This document shows, piece by piece, positions 24,699 through 35,450 of a stretch of DNA of 64,000 nucleotides. The stretch is from the NCBI RefSeq assembly GCF_030816915.1, contig NZ_JAUSYN010000002.1, positions 3,857,501 through 3,921,500 on the forward strand. The letters run 5' to 3'. Positions within the stretch are counted from its first letter, which is position 1. Each line of letters begins with the position of its first letter. The stretch is from Streptomyces sp. B3I8. GTDB taxonomy: Bacteria; Actinomycetota; Actinomycetes; Streptomycetales; Streptomycetaceae. The position numbers and the translations under genes were made by a program. Under the pieces are notes generated by a model that worked only from the letters and a program-made list of their open reading frames with translations, ran no database searches and was not told the DNA's origin.

Positions 24699-26384
24699 AT
24701 GCACCTCAGGCGCCCTCCCGCACCCCGCCCCCCACAGCCCGTCCCCGGCTCCGGTTCCGGCCGCGCCCCCGGCTCCGGTTCCGGCCGCGCCCCCGGCCCT
24801 GCCCCGTTCCGCCGGTTCCTGGCCCGTAGCACCCCGCCGGCCGCCGCGCTCGCCCTGCTGTTCTCCGCCGCCTGCTCCGCCGGGCACTCGGCGACGCCCG
24901 CCGTGCCCTCCACGGCGCAGGCGGCGCCGGCCGCCCTGGCCGCGCTCCCCCGGTCCACACCGGCCACGCTCACCTCGTACTACGACCAGAAGCCGACGTG
25001 GCGCGCGTGCGGCGTGCCCGGGTTCCAGTGCGCCACGGTCAAGGCCCCGCTGGACTACGACAAGCCCTCCGCCGGTGACGTCCGGCTCGCGGTGGCCCGC
25101 AAGAAGGCGACCGGTCCGGGCAAGCGCCTCGGCTCGCTGCTGGTCAATCCGGGCGGTCCCGGCGGCTCGGCGGTCGGCTACCTCCAGCAGTTCGCGGGCA
25201 TCGGCTATCCGGCCTCCGTCCGAGCCCGGTACGACATGGCGGCCGTCGACCCGCGCGGCGTCGCCCGCAGCGAGCCCGTCGAGTGCCTGACCGACCGCCA
25301 GATGGACGCGTACACACAGACCGACGCCACCCCGGACGACGGGAAGGAGACCGCCGGGCTCGTCGACGCGTACAAGACGTTCGCGGAGGGCTGCGGCAAG
25401 CACGCCCCGAAGCTCCTGCGGCACGTCTCGACGGTCGAGGCGGCGCGCGACATGGACATCGTCCGCGCGGCGCTGGGCGACAAGAAGCTGAACTACGTCG
25501 GCGCCTCGTACGGCACGTTCCTGGGCGCCACGTACGCGGGGCTCTTTCCCGACCGCGTCGGACGCCTCGTCCTGGACGGCGCGATGGACCCGTCGCTCTC
25601 GGCGCGCAGGCTCAACCAGGACCAGACGGCCGGCTTCGAGACGGCGTTCCAGTCCTTCGCCAAGGACTGCGTACGCCGCTCCGACTGCCCCCTCGGCACC
25701 GCGCGCACCACCCCCGCGCAGGTCGGCGACCACCTGGAGGCGTTCTTCCGTCGACTGGACGCGAAGCCCTTGCCGACGGGTGAAGCGGACGGCCGCAGGC
25801 TCGGCGAGTCCCTGGCCACCACCGGCGTGATCGCGGCGATGTACGACGAGGCGGCCTGGCCCCAGCTCCGCAAGGCGCTCACCTCCGCGATGAAGGACAA
25901 GGACGGCGCCGATCTTCTCGCCCTCTCGGACAGCTACTACGAACGCGACGGCGACGGCCACTACACCAACCTGATGTACGCCAACGCCGCCGTGAACTGC
26001 CTCGACCTGCCCCCCGCACTGCGGTCCACCAAGGAGGTGGACAAGGCGCTCCCGGCGTTCGAGAAGGCCTCCCCGGTCTTCGGCCCGAGCCTGGCCTGGG
26101 CGTCGCTGACCTGCGCGTACTGGCCGGTCAAACCGACGGGCAAGCCGCACCGCATCGAGGCGAAGGGCGCGGCGCCGATCGTGGTCGTCGGCACCACCCG
26201 CGACCCGGCCACCCCGTACCGCTGGGCGAAGTCCCTCGCCGCACAGCTCTCCTCCGGCCGCCTCCTCACCTACGAGGGCGACGGCCACACGGCGTACAAC
26301 CGCGGCAGCCGGTGCATCGACACCGCGATCAACACCTACCTCCTCCGCGGCACCCCGCCGACCGACGGCAAACGCTGCACCTGA
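24699..26384 (+). CDS. Secreted alpha/beta-hydrolase peptidase (tripeptidyl aminopeptidase-like)
   Basis: A 561-residue exported hydrolase. The N-terminus is Pro/Arg-rich with a duplicated GSGSGRAP unit, then a hydrophobic segment ending LLFSAAC, a plausible lipobox. The catalytic triad is visible: Ser in VGASYGTFLG (near residue 269), Asp in GTTRDPATPY (near 499) and His in YEGDGHTAYN (near 529). NPGGPGGSAVGY is the oxyanion-hole region and a TAP-like C-terminal domain with paired Cys follows. It probably trims N-terminal peptides outside the cell. ATG 24699 is close to TACGCT and may be leaderless. Confidence 0.9.
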   Translation: MHLRRPPAPRPPQPVPGSGSGRAPGSGSGRAPGPAPFRRFLARSTPPAAALALLFSAACSAGHSATPAVPSTAQAAPAALAALPRSTPATLTSYYDQKPTWRACGVPGFQCATVKAPLDYDKPSAGDVRLAVARKKATGPGKRLGSLLVNPGGPGGSAVGYLQQFAGIGYPASVRARYDMAAVDPRGVARSEPVECLTDRQMDAYTQTDATPDDGKETAGLVDAYKTFAEGCGKHAPKLLRHVSTVEAARDMDIVRAALGDKKLNYVGASYGTFLGATYAGLFPDRVGRLVLDGAMDPSLSARRLNQDQTAGFETAFQSFAKDCVRRSDCPLGTARTTPAQVGDHLEAFFRRLDAKPLPTGEADGRRLGESLATTGVIAAMYDEAAWPQLRKALTSAMKDKDGADLLALSDSYYERDGDGHYTNLMYANAAVNCLDLPPALRSTKEVDKALPAFEKASPVFGPSLAWASLTCAYWPVKPTGKPHRIEAKGAAPIVVVGTTRDPATPYRWAKSLAAQLSSGRLLTYEGDGHTAYNRGSRCIDTAINTYLLRGTPPTDGKRCT

Positions 26385-26514
26385 CCGCCGTCACCGCCCC
26401 CGCGCCGCGGCTCGGGGGCGGTGCGGGGCGGTGCGGGGGCGGTTCGGAGCACCCCCGGGAACTGTGTAGACTTACCGTCGTCGCTGATCGCACCATAGTG
26501 CGCACGGCCGACTC

Positions 26515-26588
26515 GCCGCCTTAGCTCAGATGGCCAGAGCAACGCACTCGTAATGCGTAGGTCTCGGGTTCGAATCCCGAAGGCGGCT
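26515..26588 (+). tRNA. tRNA-Thr (anticodon CGU)
   Basis: A full cloverleaf is readable: acceptor GCCGCCT/AGGCGGC, D-arm with AGCTCAGATGG, anticodon arm ACGCA-CTCGTAA-TGCGT giving anticodon CGT, and T-arm with GGTTCGAATCC. CCA is encoded at 26589-26591. It reads ACG codons, which are abundant in this genome. The nearby threonyl-tRNA synthetase gene is probably coincidental but notable. Confidence 0.98.
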
Positions 26589-26593
26589 CCACT

Positions 26594-26630
26594 GAAACCC
26601 CAGCTCAGAAGCGATCTGAGCTGGGGTTTC
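26594..26630. terminator. Perfect 15-bp hairpin after tRNA-Thr
   Basis: GAAACCCCAGCTCAG at 26594-26608 pairs with CTGAGCTGGGGTTTC at 26616-26630, loop of seven. It starts three bases after the CCA end and has A- and T-rich bases at the stem foot. It also serves the converging histidine-phosphatase gene (stop at 26665). Confidence 0.95.
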
Positions 26631-26664
26631 GCGTTTCGGTGGACGTCGCACCCGTCCGTTGCCC

Positions 26665-27288
26665 TCAGATGCGCAGTTCCTGGGGGAAGCCGGTCCAGCG
26701 GAGGTCGGGCGGGAGGTGGCCGGTGTCGTTGAAGGCGAGGAGTGCCGGGGGACGGCCGGGGGCGTAGCGGATGACGGTCAGGGCCGCGTTGGCGTGGTTG
26801 ATGCCCAGCCAGCGCCATCTCGGCGCGTCGAGGGCGGCGCGGATGAGCCAGCCGGCGAGGAAGTTGTGGGTGACGACGAGTTCGTGGCGCGGCTCGTCAC
26901 CGGGAACGGTGCCGGTGAACTCCGCGCCCGCCTGCGCCGCGAGCCGGGGCCCTTCTTCGCGCTCCTGTGCCGGGAACTGTTCCAGGAAGGCGAGCCAGGT
27001 GTCGGCCGACTCGGGTGGTAGTTCCTCGCGGGCCGGCAGGTACGGGACGTAGTCGCCGGCGGCCGGAGAGGGGCGCACGGGGACGCCGTCGAGCCGGTCG
27101 CCGATCAGCCGGGCGGTCTGCGCGGCACGGGCGAGTGGCCCGTGGTGGATCGCCGCCAGCGGAACGCCCCGGAGCCGCTCGCCCAGCAGGGCGGCCTGAC
27201 GGCGGCCCGCTTCCGTCAGTTCACTCTCGTCGGGCGAAGCCTCGCCGTGGCGGGTGATGTAGAGGTGGCGGGCGGCCGTACCGGTCAT
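26665..27288 (-). CDS. Histidine phosphatase family protein
   Basis: A 207-residue phosphoglycerate-mutase-like protein. RHGE near residues 14-17 holds the phospho-accepting His. A second basic site is in HHGPLARAAQTARLIGD, and VVTHNFLAGWLI supplies the second catalytic His. Such proteins dephosphorylate small metabolites or proteins; the substrate cannot be told. It is transcribed in the same direction as thrS but separated from it by a strong hairpin, so it is likely an independent unit. Confidence 0.88.
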   Translation of the reverse strand: MTGTAARHLYITRHGEASPDESELTEAGRRQAALLGERLRGVPLAAIHHGPLARAAQTARLIGDRLDGVPVRPSPAAGDYVPYLPAREELPPESADTWLAFLEQFPAQEREEGPRLAAQAGAEFTGTVPGDEPRHELVVTHNFLAGWLIRAALDAPRWRWLGINHANAALTVIRYAPGRPPALLAFNDTGHLPPDLRWTGFPQELRI

Positions 27289-27375
27289 GGGCGAGTCCTC
27301 CAGTGCGGCACGGTGCGGTGCGGGGATCTTGTGGGCCGGGGGAGACGCCGACCCGCGCGCTGTGGTTCCCGGTAC

Positions 27376-27411
27376 GGGGCCGGGGCCGGGACATCTCCCG
27401 GCCCCGGCCCC
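27376..27411 (-). terminator. Perfect 15-bp hairpin terminator after thrS
   Basis: The arm at 27376-27390 pairs perfectly with 27397-27411 over a six-base loop (ACATCT). It begins 36 bases beyond the thrS stop, before the next minus-strand gene at 27288. Confidence 0.9.
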
Positions 27412-27447
27412 CTGCCGTCTCGGTGCCGCCCTACGCGACGGTCCGCC

Positions 27448-29448
27448 TCACGCGGCCGACGGTCCCGTGTTGGTCCGGGACCTGACGACCTCGACCACGT
27501 GGGCCACGGCCTCCTCCAGCGGGACCCCGTTGCGCTGCGAGCCGTCCCGGTAGCGGAAGGACACCGTGCCGCCGTTGACGTCGTCGTCGCCCGCGATCGC
27601 CATGAACGGGATCTTCTGCTGCTGGGCGGTGCGGATCTTCTTCTGCATCCGGTCGTCGGAGTGGTCGACCTCGGCCCGGATGCCCTGCTCCCTCAGCTTC
27701 GCGACGAACTCGGCGAGGTAGTCGGCGTGGTCGTCGCGGATCGGGATGCCGACCACCTGCACCGGGGCGAGCCACGCCGGGAACGCGCCGGCGTAGTGCT
27801 CGGTGAGCACGCCGAAGAACCGCTCGATCGACCCGAACAGCGCCCGGTGGATCATGACGGGCTGCTCCCGGCCGCCGTTGGCCGCCGAGTACTCGAGCCC
27901 GAACCGCTTCGGCTGGTTGAAGTCGACCTGGATGGTGGACATCTGCCAGGTCCTGCCGATCGCGTCCTTCGCCTGCACGCTGATCTTCGGGCCGTAGAAG
28001 GCCGCGCCGCCCGGGTCCGGCACCAGGTCGAGACCGGACTCGGCCGCCGCCGAGCGCAGCGCCTCGGTGGCCTCGTCCCAGTCCTCGTCGCTCCCGATGA
28101 ACTTCGGCGAGTCGTCGCGGGTGGACAGCTCCAGGTAGAAGTCGTCGAGACCGTAGTCGCGCAGCAGCGCCAGGACGAAACGCAGCAGCGAGGTCAGCTC
28201 GCCGGCCATCTGGTCGCGGGTGCAGTAGATGTGCGAGTCGTCCATCGTCAGACCGCGCACCCGGGTCAGCCCGTGCACCACGCCCGACTTCTCGTACCGG
28301 TACACCGTGCCGAACTCGAACAGCCGCAGCGGCAGCTCGCGGTACGACCGCCCCCGCGACTTGTAGATCAGGTTGTGGAAGGGGCAGTTCATCGGCTTGA
28401 GGTAGTAGTCCGCGCCCTCCATCTCGATCGGCGGGAACATGGTGTCCGCGTAGTACGGCAGGTGACCGGAGGTCTCGAAGAGCTTGCCCTTGGTGATGTG
28501 AGGGGAGTTCACGAAGGAGTAGCCGGCCTCCTCGTGCTTGACGCGCGAGTAGTTCTCCATCTCGCGGCGGACGATCCCGCCCTTGGGGTGGAAGACCGCG
28601 AGGCCGGAGCCGATCTCGTCGGGGAAGGAGAACAGGTCGAGTTCGGCGCCGAGCTTGCGGTGGTCGCGGCGCGAGGCCTCCTCCAGCAGCGTCAGGTGCG
28701 CCTTCAGGGCATCGCGGCTGGGCCACGCGGTGCCGTAGATCCGCTGCAGCTGCGGGTTGCGCTCGTTGCCCCGCCAGTACGCCGCCGCCGACCGCATCAG
28801 CTTGAACGCGGGAATCATCCGGGTCGACGGCAGGTGCGGTCCGCGGCACAGGTCGCCCCAGACGCGGTGGCCGTCCTTCGGGTCGAGGTTGTCGTACGCG
28901 GTGAGTTCACCGGCGCCGACCTCCATCACCTCTTCGGCGTCCACCTCGCCCTTGAGGTCCACCAATTCCAGCTTGTACGGCTCCTTCGCCAATTGCTCCT
29001 TGGCGTCCTCCAGGGAGTCGTAACGCCGGCGCTGGAATCGCTGCCCCTGCTTGATGATTTCCTGCATGCGCTTTTCCAGCCGCTTCAGGTCTTCCGGCTG
29101 GAACGGCTTGGCGACATCGAAGTCGTAGTAGAAGCCGTTTTCGATCGGCGGTCCGATGCCGAGCTTGGCCTCCGGGAACACGTCCTGCACCGCCTGCGCC
29201 AGCACGTGCGCGGTGGAGTGCCGCAGCACGTTCAGACCGTCCGGCGAATCCAGCGCGACGGGAGTGACCTTGGTGTCCAGTTCCGGCACCCAGTCCAGGT
29301 CGCGCAGCCGGCCCGCGGGGTCGCGCACCACCACGATCGCCGTCGGCCCGGTTCCCGGCAGGCCCGCGGCGGTCACCGCCTCGCCCGCCGTCGTCCCCGC
29401 CGCGACGACGAGAGAGCCGGCCAGAGCAGGTGGACGAGGTGCAGACAC
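27448..29448 (-). CDS. thrS: Threonyl-tRNA synthetase
   Basis: A 666-residue class II synthetase. The N-terminal TGS-like domain is divergent. The editing domain follows with [10 protein letters not shown] and [11 protein letters not shown]. The catalytic core has zinc-binding Cys in [10 protein letters not shown], motif 2 [18 protein letters not shown], and motif 3 with [13 protein letters not shown]; the anticodon domain is C-terminal. The start is GTG 29448 after AGGAGA. Its N-terminus differs from the S. coelicolor housekeeping ThrRS as I remember it, and it lies outside the usual thrS neighbourhood, so it could be a second copy. Duplicate ThrRS can confer resistance to ThrRS inhibitors such as borrelidin. 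Confidence 0.95.
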   Translation of the reverse strand: MSAPRPPALAGSLVVAAGTTAGEAVTAAGLPGTGPTAIVVVRDPAGRLRDLDWVPELDTKVTPVALDSPDGLNVLRHSTAHVLAQAVQDVFPEAKLGIGPPIENGFYYDFDVAKPFQPEDLKRLEKRMQEIIKQGQRFQRRRYDSLEDAKEQLAKEPYKLELVDLKGEVDAEEVMEVGAGELTAYDNLDPKDGHRVWGDLCRGPHLPSTRMIPAFKLMRSAAAYWRGNERNPQLQRIYGTAWPSRDALKAHLTLLEEASRRDHRKLGAELDLFSFPDEIGSGLAVFHPKGGIVRREMENYSRVKHEEAGYSFVNSPHITKGKLFETSGHLPYYADTMFPPIEMEGADYYLKPMNCPFHNLIYKSRGRSYRELPLRLFEFGTVYRYEKSGVVHGLTRVRGLTMDDSHIYCTRDQMAGELTSLLRFVLALLRDYGLDDFYLELSTRDDSPKFIGSDEDWDEATEALRSAAAESGLDLVPDPGGAAFYGPKISVQAKDAIGRTWQMSTIQVDFNQPKRFGLEYSAANGGREQPVMIHRALFGSIERFFGVLTEHYAGAFPAWLAPVQVVGIPIRDDHADYLAEFVAKLREQGIRAEVDHSDDRMQKKIRTAQQQKIPFMAIAGDDDVNGGTVSFRYRDGSQRNGVPLEEAVAHVVEVVRSRTNTGPSAA

Positions 29449-29589
29449 GATGGTTCTCCTTCGGCGAGCGGTCCGGCGAGTCCGGGCCGTCAACCATGCT
29501 ATCGGCCCCGTACGGCCCCACACCGACCTGCGTGGCGGTGCGGGCGGACGGGCGCGCGCCGCCGGCGAGCGCCTGCCGGACAGTGGTCC

Positions 29590-29650
29590 GGGTGATATCG
29601 CGGACGGGCCCGGGGTGATTTCGCGGATGGTTCGGGCGTATTTCGCGGAG
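29590..29650. repeat. Three TCGCGGA repeats at 22-23 bp spacing upstream of thrS
   Basis: Units GGGTGATATCGCGGA, GGGTGATTTCGCGGA and GGGCGTATTTCGCGGA lie at 29590, 29613 and 29634, putting TCGCGGA at 29598, 29621 and 29643. They fall 140-200 bases upstream of thrS in a 424-base spacer (29449-29872) in which I see no gene. The two-turn spacing could mean a regulator array or an ordinary repeat. Confidence 0.55.
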
Positions 29651-29872
29651 TGGCTGTGACGTGCTTTGCCGGTCCGGTGCGTCTGCCGCTTTCCGGTCCG
29701 GTATTACGGCCGTCGCGCTCTTTCTTCCGAGTTGTGCGGCGGATCGGCGGATGTGTTCCTGTCGAATGTGCGCCTTGGAATACGGGGGAGGCGGTTCGCG
29801 TGCCGCATTCCCTTCACCGGCCGCCCGCCGCCGCCCCGGTGGGCCGGGACGTCGGGGCCGGACCGGCGGAGT

Positions 29873-31330
29873 TCAGCCGTGGGCCTGTCGCGGGTGCGTG
29901 GGAAGGAGGCGGACCAGGGACAGGGTCAGCAGGTTCAGCCCGGCCGCGACGGCGAACACCAGTTCCGCCGCGGTGAGGCCCGAGCGCGGGGTCAGGTGGC
30001 CGGCGCGGGCGTAGAACACCGTGCCGAGGGCGGCGACGCCGAGCGCGCCGGCGAACTGCTGGACGGCGTTGAGGAGGCCCGCCCCGGTGCCGACCTCCTC
30101 CGGGGTGGCGTCGCCGATGATGAAGTCGGTGAGCGGGACGAACACCAGTCCGGAGCCGAAGCCGGTGAGAAGCAGGGCGGGGGTCAGCTTCCAGACGGTG
30201 ATGCCGGTGTCCCAGTGGGCCACGGACCACCACAGGGCGAGCAGCCCGACGACGGCCAGGGCGAGCCCGAGGTGCAGCGCGGCCCGCCCCAGCTTCTCGG
30301 CGAGCACGGCGCCCGCGAGCAGGACGGCGACGGCGGTGCCGAGGGCCCAGGGGAGGAGGGCGAGTCCGGTGCGCAGTGGGGTCCAGTGCATGCCCTGCTG
30401 CAGCATCAGATTGATGACCAGCACAAACGCGCTGAGTGCGGCGTAGAACCCGGCCACGATCACCAGGCCGACGACGAAGCTTCGTTTGCGCAGCAGTGTG
30501 GGTGCGACGACGGGGTGGTCGCTGTGCCGCTGGGAGACGGCGAACAGCGCGAACAGCGCGAGGCCGGCGGCCATCATGACGTACGTCCAGACGGGCCAGC
30601 CGAGTTCGCGGCCCTGGATGAGCGGGACGACGAGCAGGGCCGAGGCGGCGGTGAGCAGACCGATGCCGGTCAGGTCGAGGCGGGCGTCCGGGTCCTCGCC
30701 GCCGCTGCGGGGCATGACCCGGGCGCCGAGCAGGGCGGCGAGAACGCCGAAGGGCACGTTGATCAGGAAGATGGAGCGCCACTGGCTGCCGAACAGGTCC
30801 AGGTGGAGCAGCCAGCCGGCCAGGACGGGGCCGCCCACCATGGTCAGCCCCATCAGCGGGCCGACCGGGGTCAGCGCCTTGCGCAGGTGCTGCGGCGGGA
30901 AGACGACCTTCACCAGGGCCAGGCCCTGCGGGATCATCACCGACCCGCACAGGCCCTGTGCCGCCCGGGCGACGATGAGGAAGGCCGCGTTCGGGGCGAG
31001 GCCGCAGGCGAGTGAGGCCAGGGTGAAGCCGGTCATGCCGAGCAGGAAGAGACGTCGGCGGCCGAGCAGGTCGCCGAGCCGCCCGGAGGTGACCAGGCCG
31101 AGGGCGAAGGTCGCGGTGTAGGCGCTGAGCACCCACTGCACCGTCACCTGGCCACCGCCGAGGTCGGCGTGGATGGACGGGCCGGCGAGGTTGGCGATGC
31201 TCGAGTCGATCAGATCCATGAGGTCGGCCAGCACCACGACGACCAGGACCAGCCATGCGGTGCGCGACGGACGGACGTCGGAGGGGACGGGCGTGGGAGC
31301 CGCCGGAGGAGAAATCTCGGAAGTGGACAC
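29873..31330 (-). CDS. MFS drug-efflux transporter, DHA2 (14-helix) family
   Basis: A 485-residue major facilitator. The first helix carries VVVLADLMDLIDSSIANLAGPSIHADLG, a DHA2/EmrB-type motif. GRLGDLLGRRRLFLLGM is motif A, and about 14 hydrophobic segments follow. It should export a toxic compound by proton antiport. I start it at GTG 31330 (VSTSEISPP), which directly abuts the first operator copy. TAGAAC with a TTGTTA -35 at 17 bases puts transcription at about the start codon, so the mRNA is probably leaderless. It is divergent from and surely controlled by the TetR gene. Confidence 0.92.
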   Translation of the reverse strand: MSTSEISPPAAPTPVPSDVRPSRTAWLVLVVVVLADLMDLIDSSIANLAGPSIHADLGGGQVTVQWVLSAYTATFALGLVTSGRLGDLLGRRRLFLLGMTGFTLASLACGLAPNAAFLIVARAAQGLCGSVMIPQGLALVKVVFPPQHLRKALTPVGPLMGLTMVGGPVLAGWLLHLDLFGSQWRSIFLINVPFGVLAALLGARVMPRSGGEDPDARLDLTGIGLLTAASALLVVPLIQGRELGWPVWTYVMMAAGLALFALFAVSQRHSDHPVVAPTLLRKRSFVVGLVIVAGFYAALSAFVLVINLMLQQGMHWTPLRTGLALLPWALGTAVAVLLAGAVLAEKLGRAALHLGLALAVVGLLALWWSVAHWDTGITVWKLTPALLLTGFGSGLVFVPLTDFIIGDATPEEVGTGAGLLNAVQQFAGALGVAALGTVFYARAGHLTPRSGLTAAELVFAVAAGLNLLTLSLVRLLPTHPRQAHG

Positions 31331-31404
31331 GAACACTGTTCTACAGCAGAACAGTGTTCGTAACAAGACGAACAGCGTTCCTTGGTTCATGGAACACTGT
31401 TCGT
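31329..31404. promoter_or_regulatory. Four-copy TetR operator between MFS and TetR genes
   Basis: The 11-bp palindrome GAACA-S-TGTTC occurs at 31331-31341, 31349-31359 and 31392-31402, with a one-mismatch copy at 31370-31380. The copies pair into two larger inverted repeats: 31329-31361 (14-bp arms, 5-bp spacer) and 31368-31404 (14-bp arms, one mismatch). They cover the -35/-10 of the MFS promoter (TTGTTA, 31361-31366; TAGAAC, 31338-31343, both minus strand) and the spacer before TAGACT (31413-31418) of the leaderless tetR promoter. Confidence 0.9.
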
Positions 31405-31424
31405 GGGTTCGCTAGACTGCGCCC

Positions 31425-32171
31425 ATGCCACCGACTCCGCAGGAACGGCGCGCGGCGCGACACCAGCTCGGCGCCGGCCCGGACACGCCAGGAGCCCGCC
31501 GGGGAGCGCCCGGCAGGCGCAAGAAGCCGATCACGGTCGACGCCATCGTCGACACCGCGTTCGGCATCGTGGAGCGGGAGGGCTACGAGGCCCTGACCAT
31601 GCGAAGGGTGGCCGCCGCACTGGAGACGGGACCGTCCTCGCTCTACGCCCACGTGGTCAACAAGGAGGACCTGGACGAGCTGCTCATCGGCCGTCTCTGC
31701 GCCGGGATCGACCTCCCCGAACCCGACCCCGACGACTGGCGGCGCCGGCTCATCGACGTCTGCACCCAGCTCCGCGACCAGTACCTGCGCTACCCGGGCA
31801 TCTCCCGGGCCGCCTTCGCCGCCGCCCCGTCCAACCTCGACACGCTCCGCGTCAGCGAGGGGATGCTGGCCCTGCTGCTCGCCGGGGGCATCGAGCCGCG
31901 GGCCGCCGCCTGGGCCCTCGACGCGCTCGTCCTCTACGTCAACGCGTACAGCCTCGAAGTCTCCATGGTGAACAGCAGGGTCGGCAGCGGCGACGGGCAC
32001 TGGGTGGTCGGCCGTGACGAACTGATGCGCCGTTTCGCCGCGCTGCCCGACACGTTCCCGCACACCAAGCGGCACGCCGCCGAACTCACCGCCGGGACGG
32101 TGCCCGACCGCTTCGACTTCACCCTCGGTCTGATGATCGACGGACTCCGGGGCGCGCGGCAGGACACGTGA
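31425..32171 (+). CDS. TetR-family repressor of the divergent MFS pump
   Basis: A 248-residue regulator. After an Arg-rich lead comes the DNA-binding domain (TVDAIVDTAFGIVEREGYEALTMRRVAAALETGPSSLYAHVVNKEDL). The C-terminal ligand domain is TetR_C type (LEVSMVNSRVGSGDGHWVVGRDELMRRFAAL). The ATG at 31425 is seven bases from TAGACT, so translation is probably leaderless. It should repress itself and the MFS gene through the four-site operator until the pump substrate binds. Confidence 0.92.
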   Translation: MPPTPQERRAARHQLGAGPDTPGARRGAPGRRKKPITVDAIVDTAFGIVEREGYEALTMRRVAAALETGPSSLYAHVVNKEDLDELLIGRLCAGIDLPEPDPDDWRRRLIDVCTQLRDQYLRYPGISRAAFAAAPSNLDTLRVSEGMLALLLAGGIEPRAAAWALDALVLYVNAYSLEVSMVNSRVGSGDGHWVVGRDELMRRFAALPDTFPHTKRHAAELTAGTVPDRFDFTLGLMIDGLRGARQDT

Positions 32172-32285
32172 GCCGAGCGCCCGCGTCCGCGCGCCCGTCG
32201 GCGGGGCGTCCGCGCCCGCGTCCCCGGCGGCAGTGCGCCCGCTTCCCCGGCGGCGGGGCGCCGGCGCCGTCTTCCGGCTGTCCGG

Positions 32286-33386
32286 TCACTTCCTTCCGCG
32301 TTGCCGCCTGATCGGCTCGCCCACCCGGTGCAGATGGGTCAGCGCCTCGCGGTACGACTGGAGCAGACCCGTCTCGTGGTACGGGACGCCGATCTCGGCG
32401 CAGTACGCGCGGACGACAGTCCGCGCCCGGCGCAGGTGCGGCGTCGGCATGCTCGGGAACAGGTGGTGCTCGATCTGGTAGTTGAGACCGCCCAGCATCA
32501 GGTCGGTGAACCGCCCGCCGCGCACATTGCGCGAGGTCAGCACCTGGCGGCGCAGGAAGTCGGGGCGGTCGTCGCCGGTGAGCGTCGGCATGCCCTTGTG
32601 GTTGGGGGCGAAGACGCAGCCCAGGTAGATGCCGAACAGGCACTGGTTGACGGCGAGGAACGCCACCGCCCGCCCCGGCGACAGCACGAGGAAGAGGGCG
32701 GACAGGAGGGCCGTCAGGTGCAGCAGGAGCAGGGCGGCCTCCAGCGGCCGCCGCTTCATCGACGGCGAGCGCAGCGCGCGCAGGCTCGAGACGTGCAGGT
32801 TGAAGCCCTCCAGCGTCAGCAGCGGGAAGAACAGCAGCGCCTGGTGGCCGCCGACGAAGCGGGCCAGGCCCCGGCTGGAGCGGGCCTGGTCGGTGGACCA
32901 CACCAGGATGTCCGGGGCGACGTCCGGGTCCAGCTCCTCATGGTTGGGGTTGGCGTGGTGGCGGGTGTGCTTGTTCATCCACCAGCCGTAGCTCATCCCG
33001 ACGCCGAGGTTGCCGAACAGCCGGCCGCCGATCTCGCTCGGCCGACGGCGCCGGAAGATCTGCCGGTGCGCCAGGTCGTGGGCGACCAGCGCGATCTGGC
33101 CGAAGACGAAGGCCAGGAAGGCGGCGACGGTCAGTTGCCACCAGGTGTCGCCGAGCGCGAAGAAGGCGGTCCAGCCCGCCGCGAGGGCGGCGGTCACCAG
33201 GGTCAGGCGCGCGGTGTAGTAGCCGGGGCGCCGTTCCAGCAGGCCGGCCTCGGCGATGCGCCGGGAGAGGCGGGCGAAGTCACTGCCGGTGCCGGTGCCG
33301 GTGCTCGTGGTGGTGCCGGTGGCGGTGCCCGTTTCCGTGCTCAGGGGCGGACCGAGTGCGGGGCGGCTGTCCGTCGGAATCGTCAT
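32286..33386 (-). CDS. Membrane fatty-acid desaturase
   Basis: A 366-residue di-iron desaturase. The three histidine boxes are HDLAH, HTRHH and QIEHH, the last being the front-end/acyl-lipid variant as in DesA3-type enzymes. Hydrophobic hairpins flank the boxes (ARLTLVTAALAAGWTAFFAL and AALLLLHLTALLSALFLVL). It inserts a double bond into membrane acyl chains using O2 and a ferredoxin/flavodoxin-type donor. The N-terminus has a Thr/Gly repeat (TGTATGTTTSTGTGTG) encoded by a GGTGCC-rich array at 33284-33335. It converges with the TetR gene and diverges from argG. Confidence 0.9.
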   Translation of the reverse strand: MTIPTDSRPALGPPLSTETGTATGTTTSTGTGTGSDFARLSRRIAEAGLLERRPGYYTARLTLVTAALAAGWTAFFALGDTWWQLTVAAFLAFVFGQIALVAHDLAHRQIFRRRRPSEIGGRLFGNLGVGMSYGWWMNKHTRHHANPNHEELDPDVAPDILVWSTDQARSSRGLARFVGGHQALLFFPLLTLEGFNLHVSSLRALRSPSMKRRPLEAALLLLHLTALLSALFLVLSPGRAVAFLAVNQCLFGIYLGCVFAPNHKGMPTLTGDDRPDFLRRQVLTSRNVRGGRFTDLMLGGLNYQIEHHLFPSMPTPHLRRARTVVRAYCAEIGVPYHETGLLQSYREALTHLHRVGEPIRRQRGRK

Positions 33387-33585
33387 GCGGTCGAGTCTGT
33401 GGACCACCGGCCGGGTACGGCAGCCTGCTGGGCCCCGTCTCCGAGCAGTGCTGTCCCCCGGACGCGTGCGGGGGTTTTCACCACCCTCGCGCCTTTGACC
33501 AGGGGGAACGTGGGCCGGGAGGAGTCGGCGGGCGGGGCGCGGTTTCCCGTGCGTGCGTTTCGCCGCGCACGATGAGTGATCCGCG

Positions 33586-35069
<1,484 letters not shown>

Positions 35070-35127
35070 GGGTGCGGCGGCGGGGGTTCCGCCCCCGCCG
35101 CTCCTACCCGGGGGATCCTCCGCATCT

Positions 35128-35270
35128 GCGCGCCTGGCCCGGGACCTTTCGTACCCGCGGCCCTGGCCCGGGGCTTCCCGTACCCGCGCGCCTGGCCCGG
35201 CACCTGCGCCCCCGGGCCCGGGGGCCCTCCGCACCCACGCGCCCGGCCCGGCACTCTCCGCGGTCGCGCC
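35128..35270. repeat. ~32-bp imperfect repeats with CCTGGCCCGG core
   Basis: Units beginning CGCGCCTGGCCCGG or close variants recur about every 32 bases downstream of argG, each followed by a variable part often ending CGTACC. The core is palindrome-like (GGCCCGGGCC), so the tract can form stacked hairpins and may terminate argG. Confidence 0.6.
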
Positions 35271-35300
35271 ACACCCCCGGCCCGCCCCGGCCGACCTCAA

Positions 35301-35450
35301 GGGGCGCGGGGAACTGCGCGACCAGCCCCGTACCACCCGCACTCGCCGCGACGTACGGGAACTCCCCATCCCCTGCCGCGCCCGCGTAGGGCACCCGCAC
35401 TCGCCGCGACGCACGGGAACTCCCCACCCCCTGCCGCGCCCGCGCAGGGC
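35301..35450. repeat. Streptomyces intergenic GGGGCGCGGGGAACTG element plus 58-bp tandem duplication
   Basis: 35301-35330 matches a short element (GGGGCGCGGGGAACTGCGCG then ACCAGCCCC) that I recall as very common between Streptomyces genes; GGGGC/GCCCC can pair as a hairpin. It is followed by two 58-bp copies at 35335-35392 and 35393-35450 that differ at only a few bases, and a decayed third copy to about 35490. I see no coding content. Confidence 0.75.

Noticed and set aside
26515..26591. tRNA-Thr as an active attachment site
   Set aside because: I find no second copy of the tRNA 3' end in the window and no integrase gene nearby.
29449..29872. T-box or other riboswitch upstream of thrS
   Set aside because: No T-box bulge sequence (TGGN) with the required antiterminator pairing could be recognised; only repeats were seen.
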